Source: an uncultured Spirochaetaceae bacterium (GTDB lineage Bacteria > Spirochaetota > Spirochaetia > Sphaerochaetales > Sphaerochaetaceae). Taken from it: 5,755 bases of DNA. Of this stretch, positions 2,822 to 5,755 are shown piece after piece (positions within the stretch are counted from its first letter, which is position 1; every line of letters starts with the position of its first letter). The stretch is taken from positions 1 through 5,755 of the forward strand of contig CAMKPI010000100.1 in NCBI GenBank assembly GCA_946414625.1. Reading direction: 5' to 3'. Both the position numbers and the translations under genes were made by a program. The notes under the pieces are model-generated. The model saw only the letters and a list, made by a program, of their open reading frames with translations, did not search any database and was not told the DNA's origin.

Positions 2822-5755
2822 TCAATCGAACTCCGAAGCGAACGAGGTGCCTTCCACATAGGCCGTGACAAACTTGTTCGAGACAATATCCCACATTCCG
2901 ACCTCGCCGATTTTATGGCTCTTGTTGTCCAAGGCAACAGAGCCCGCCTCGTAGTTGCCTATCTTCTTAACGAGGCGGCACGGAACATATTTCGCAGTGA
3001 CGCTTCCCGCGACAACCTCGGCGCCATAGCACCTGCCATACGGGATATAGGTGTTCAGGTCGCGTCCATGGCTGAAGAAACAAACAATGTTTTCAGTACT
3101 CGACGCACTGCTGGGCGTATGAGTCGACGTATACGCCGTCCCGTCCACAGTTGCTGTCTTGTCCTGCATTGTGAACGCATACATCCTTCCCGCAACAAGC
3201 GCGGTCGAAAGATTCGTATTAGGCGCCCCGTTCAGTCTGTACCTGATGGAAAGCGCACTCGCGCTCGGAACATACAGGGCCTGGAGACTGTTGTTTTGGA
3301 CAGTCGCTATGTCGTTCGCGGCGGCAAAGATGAACCCAAGTCCGGCGTTGCTGGAAGCGAGCCGAGTCCAGCTGAAACGCGCGGAAACCTTCATTCCGCT
3401 ATCCACCGCGTATATACCGGTGACAATTCTCGCCTTGCCCTGGGTGTCGATGTAGTGAACAGGCTCGAAGAAGTCAAGCGAAACAGAACCCTTCTCTACC
3501 CATTGGGCATACAGGATCATCACACCTTTGGGCCAATCGGACGAGGAGTAGCCATCGCTGTACCATATGCCCGTCCCGTCCGCCTTTGTGTTCCATCCGA
3601 GGAAATCATATCCCGCCCTGGTGTACGCGCCGTCATTCCTCTTCAGGGAGTGAACCGCTCCGTCCACCTGGAAGGCCTGAGCCGACATGCTGCCGGCACC
3701 GCCGTTCTCATCGAAGGACACAACAAGCAGTTTATCATTGGAAAAATATCCCTTCTTTCCCCTTTGTGCGTTGCCGTAGAACTTGTTCTCCACAAGATCC
3801 CACAGCCCAAGCTCTCCCGCCTTGTGCCCGCTGGGATAAAGCGCCGGATTCCCGGACAGAGACGCACCGATGTCCGAAACAAGCACCACCGGGATATAAT
3901 TTCGCACAAGGTTCTCCTCTGCATCCCAGATCCTGCACGAATAAATCCTCGATCTGCCGTCTGTGCTGTTAATCGCGTCCGCGCCGTTTGCCCGGTGTCC
4001 GAACAGGGCAAGCGTCACATCATTATAGGCAACGTTCGCCGAGGTCGAATTTCCCGCGATGAGGCGCGTCTCCGCCGAGCCTGTGTACTTGGAGGCTGAC
4101 GCCCTCCCACCGTAGCACTGCGCATCAATGCGGTATACCGTGTTCACGGGCTGCTGACCGTTCGTAACCAGTATTCCATTCAGGTGAAGACCTCCGCTCA
4201 CGGTGCCTCCGCCGTCGATGTAGATGCCCCAGTTGCCACCCTTATAATTGACACCTATTACGTTGCTGTTGGCGTTGTCGCTCTTGCTATACTCAAGATC
4301 CACGCGGAACTTGCCCGACTGGATGTGGAGCCCCGTGTCGACACCAGCCCTTCCGATTTCTCCGGAGCCTTCGTTCTGGATATAGTCCATCACGGAATAT
4401 ACCGACAGAGTCTCTTCCTTTTTCCACTGTGCGAACAGGACAAGATCCTTGAAATCCGCCTTCTCAATTGTCCTGAGGTCGGAATAGGTGGTGCCTTTGC
4501 CGTTTGATTCGGTGTTCCAGCCGACAAAAGTGTAGCCATCGCGCTTGTACCTGCACTCCGAAAGATGGATATACTCGTCAGTTGACGAACTGAAGCTCTG
4601 GTCCGCCATCATGCCAAGTCCGCCGTTTCCCATGTACACAATCTTGTTTGTGTTCTCCACAACGCCTTTGCCGCTGGTGAACGGATAGAAACGGTCAGAT
4701 ACAAGGTCCCACAGTCCTGCTTCGTCCTTGTAATGATCCGTTCCGCCGTAGACCTTTGTGCTGCCCACAACAGGAGTATTTGGGCTCTGCGCTGTGTATA
4801 CGCTGGACGCGCTTGTGAGGTCCACCGCAAGCACACACGGGACAAGGTTGAATATGTCGTTCTCGCCTTGGCTGAGCTTTACATAGAAGATGTCCCAGTT
4901 GATTCTGCCTGACACATCACTATCGTATATTTTGCCCGGACGACCCAAGAAATAGTCTCGCACGCCGCCTATGCCGACCGGCCACTTTATATCGAAGTTC
5001 TGATGCGGGGCCCACGTACCCACAAAGGCGCTGCCGTATGTGCCGACAGAGCTGCTGTCAAGATGGACAGAATTGCCTTGAGAAAGACCGAAATCAAACG
5101 CGTTGCTCACACCGTCGTACGTGAGGTTCACAGTGTCCCCAACAGTGATGGGTCCTATTTGGAAATTATTCAAGGATGCTACGTTCTCACTGTTCAATTC
5201 TGGCTGTACATTTATATAATAATAGACAGTGCTGTCATTCTTCTGAGCCATGAAGAAGGAAAAGCCGTTATTCATGGCTTTTTTATTGTAATCGTTATAG
5301 AACCCACGCGCTCCGAAGAACGACTGGAACTGAGAACGCGTTACTCCCGTGTTCGGGTTTTTCTCCGTTGTATTATACGGCAACACATCCACCACACGGT
5401 ACTGGAGATCGAAGACAACATCGACTCCCCTGAGATACAGGTCGGTGTCGATATACGGCAGCGTACCCGCAACGTAGGTCCTCCGGAAGCCCAGCCAGTC
5501 CTTGCGATTGAAGAGGTTGTAGCTGATTGGGTTCGTCCACTTTGCGTACAGATCCACTCCGCTGTTCTGATGTTCCACCGCAAGCGATCCGCCTTCGCTA
5601 TACCGCGAGACGCCGCCTCTCGTGAGGCTCCAGCCCATCATTTCACCAACAGAGTTTGTAAAGAGGTTTGTATGGAGCTTCTCGCTCTCCCCGATTATGC
5701 TGTATTTCAAGACACGCTGGACGCGGACGCGGCTGTCGCCGTCCGGTGTGCCGTC
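2822..5755 (-). CDS. Modular surface-type protein with InlB B-type repeats and LamG-like modules, 5' end cut by window edge
   Basis: The frame is open from the right edge to the TGA at 2824-2822, giving 977 visible residues. A TTG codon at 5710 is not the likely start, because the frame and the first repeat continue through it. Two kinds of domain alternate. Listeria-Bacteroides/Flg_new repeats (visible residues 1-73, 372-444, 678-752) carry GW[NS]T and end in LYAKW, LFAQW and LYAQW. Each is followed by a 225-298 residue module that opens near a YI[DQ] motif and ends in a VPC-like and a G[LM]WD[LI]V..[KR]F motif. These flanking motifs are typical of LamG/concanavalin-like jelly-roll proteins of gut bacteria and their phages. 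Extracellular adhesion or glycan binding is the family-based inference. Signal peptide or anchor, if any, would be in the missing N-terminus. There is no LPXTG or recognisable C-terminal sorting domain at the visible end, which stops shortly after the last module. It has its own terminator-like hairpin about 270 bp downstream. A phage tail-associated origin is an alternative, but no phage neighbours are seen. Confidence 0.9.
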   Translation of the reverse strand, partial: DGTPDGDSRVRVQRVLKYSIIGESEKLHTNLFTNSVGEMMGWSLTRGGVSRYSEGGSLAVEHQNSGVDLYAKWTNPISYNLFNRKDWLGFRRTYVAGTLPYIDTDLYLRGVDVVFDLQYRVVDVLPYNTTEKNPNTGVTRSQFQSFFGARGFYNDYNKKAMNNGFSFFMAQKNDSTVYYYINVQPELNSENVASLNNFQIGPITVGDTVNLTYDGVSNAFDFGLSQGNSVHLDSSSVGTYGSAFVGTWAPHQNFDIKWPVGIGGVRDYFLGRPGKIYDSDVSGRINWDIFYVKLSQGENDIFNLVPCVLAVDLTSASSVYTAQSPNTPVVGSTKVYGGTDHYKDEAGLWDLVSDRFYPFTSGKGVVENTNKIVYMGNGGLGMMADQSFSSSTDEYIHLSECRYKRDGYTFVGWNTESNGKGTTYSDLRTIEKADFKDLVLFAQWKKEETLSVYSVMDYIQNEGSGEIGRAGVDTGLHIQSGKFRVDLEYSKSDNANSNVIGVNYKGGNWGIYIDGGGTVSGGLHLNGILVTNGQQPVNTVYRIDAQCYGGRASASKYTGSAETRLIAGNSTSANVAYNDVTLALFGHRANGADAINSTDGRSRIYSCRIWDAEENLVRNYIPVVLVSDIGASLSGNPALYPSGHKAGELGLWDLVENKFYGNAQRGKKGYFSNDKLLVVSFDENGGAGSMSAQAFQVDGAVHSLKRNDGAYTRAGYDFLGWNTKADGTGIWYSDGYSSSDWPKGVMILYAQWVEKGSVSLDFFEPVHYIDTQGKARIVTGIYAVDSGMKVSARFSWTRLASSNAGLGFIFAAANDIATVQNNSLQALYVPSASALSIRYRLNGAPNTNLSTALVAGRMYAFTMQDKTATVDGTAYTSTHTPSSASSTENIVCFFSHGRDLNTYIPYGRCYGAEVVAGSVTAKYVPCRLVKKIGNYEAGSVALDNKSHKIGEVGMWDIVSNKFVTAYVEGTSFASEFD
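2825..3499 (-). other. Jelly-roll-like module 3 (C-terminal) of the large protein
   Basis: Visible residues 753-977. It opens with VHYIDTQG (YI at 768-769) and IVTGIYAVDSGMKV, and closes with TAKYVPCRLV (Pro925-Cys926) and GEVGMWDIVSNKF (from 951). The protein ends about 17 residues after that, so the last module is complete and no separate anchoring domain follows. Confidence 0.7.
3500..3724 (-). repeat. InlB B-type (Flg_new) repeat 3
   Basis: Visible residues 678-752. It begins VVSFDENGGAGSMSAQAF, has YTRAGYDFLGWNTKADGTG in the core (GWNT at 720-723), and ends MILYAQW. It aligns closely with repeat 2, including the 'G-G..sM..Q.F' opening, which supports duplication of the repeat-plus-module unit. 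Confidence 0.92.
3725..4423 (-). other. Jelly-roll-like module 2 of the large protein
   Basis: Visible residues 445-677. It opens with MDYIQNEGSG (YI at 458-459) and VDTGLHI, followed by beta-rich sequence with many Gly, Asn and Ser. Near the end, RIYSCRIWDAE is followed by LVRNYIPVVL, the common 'GRIYS.kIyd...LVRdfIPc' closing strand of these proteins, then GELGLWDLVENKFYGNA. The cysteine that follows the proline in modules 1 and 3 is a valine here (623). Confidence 0.7.
4424..4642 (-). repeat. InlB B-type (Flg_new) repeat 2
   Basis: Visible residues 372-444. It begins IVYMGNGGLGMMADQSF, continues with a YKRDGYTFVGWNT core (GWNT at 412-415) and GKGTTYSD, and ends LVLFAQW. All hallmarks of the family are present. 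Confidence 0.9.
4643..5536 (-). other. Jelly-roll-like module 1 of the large protein
   Basis: Visible residues 74-371, the longest of the three modules (298 residues). It opens around LPYIDTD (YI at 101-102), contains aromatic- and Asn-rich strands such as SFFMAQKNDSTVYYYINV, and closes with LVPCVL (Pro306-Cys307), GLWDLVSDRF (347-356) and a glycine-containing linker to repeat 2. It is more diverged and about 65-70 residues longer than modules 2 and 3, so it may bind a different ligand. Assignment to the LamG/concanavalin fold rests on the flanking motifs. Confidence 0.6.
5537..5755 (-). repeat. InlB B-type (Flg_new) repeat 1, possibly partial
   Basis: Visible residues 1-73 of the large protein. 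The recognisable part is LHTNLFTNSVGEMMGWSL, then a glycine-containing turn (RGGVSRYSEGGS), closing with GVDLYAKW. This fits the 'N.F...G....GWs....G...Y..g......LYAqW' pattern of the family. The usual opening beta strand may begin before the window edge. Confidence 0.75.

Noticed and set aside
2645..4099. A 484-codon plus-strand open frame opposite the large gene
   Set aside because: It lies mostly antisense to the clearly repeat-bearing minus-strand protein, is rich in Arg and low in recognisable motifs, and starts inside the non-coding gap. It is a shadow frame.
5708..5710. TTG at 5710 as the start of the large gene
   Set aside because: The frame is open to the window edge and the first InlB-type repeat appears to span this codon, so the true start is outside the window.

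Overview
The window holds three substantial genes, two of them cut by the window edges. The left end carries most of a minus-strand ispG (gcpE), a core enzyme of the MEP isoprenoid pathway. The middle carries a complete plus-strand gene of the Rpn/PD-(D/E)XK nuclease family (PDDEXK_2, 'putative transposase/recombination-promoting nuclease') with a long glycine-periodic C-terminal tail. The right half is one very long minus-strand gene, open at the right edge. It encodes a modular, surface-type protein in which Listeria-Bacteroides (InlB B-type, Flg_new) repeats alternate with LamG-like jelly-roll modules.

Organism: a moderately GC-rich bacterium with AT-rich promoter regions, a TTG start, an Rpn protein with an 'EGxAEG' tail and InlB-type repeat proteins. 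This mix is typical of host-associated anaerobes such as Treponema, Fibrobacter and Lentisphaerae/Kiritimatiellae-like gut lineages. I cannot choose firmly among these; a treponeme-like or related gut bacterium is a guess. The MEP pathway is consistent with any of them.

Layout: 1-1136 (minus) ispG, 3' end outside the window. 1137-1404 is a divergent intergenic region with a very AT-rich core at about 1281-1365. 1405-2334 (plus) is the rpn-like gene, with a good ribosome binding site before a TTG codon. 2335-2821 is a non-coding convergent gap. It holds a plus-strand terminator-like hairpin (2400-2447) serving rpn, a minus-strand terminator-like hairpin (2525-2553) serving the large gene, and an inverted repeat at 2726-2747 in that gene's 3' untranslated stretch. 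2822-5755 (minus) is the large repeat protein, 5' end outside the window.

The genes do not form one pathway: a housekeeping gene borders what looks like accessory content. The most interesting signal is inside the rpn-like gene. An in-frame ATG at 1990 has its own well-spaced Shine-Dalgarno sequence and would give a 114-residue C-terminal product lacking the nuclease domain. This is the same architecture as the intragenic Rpn antitoxins described in E. coli. It is a hypothesis from sequence layout, not a demonstrated product.
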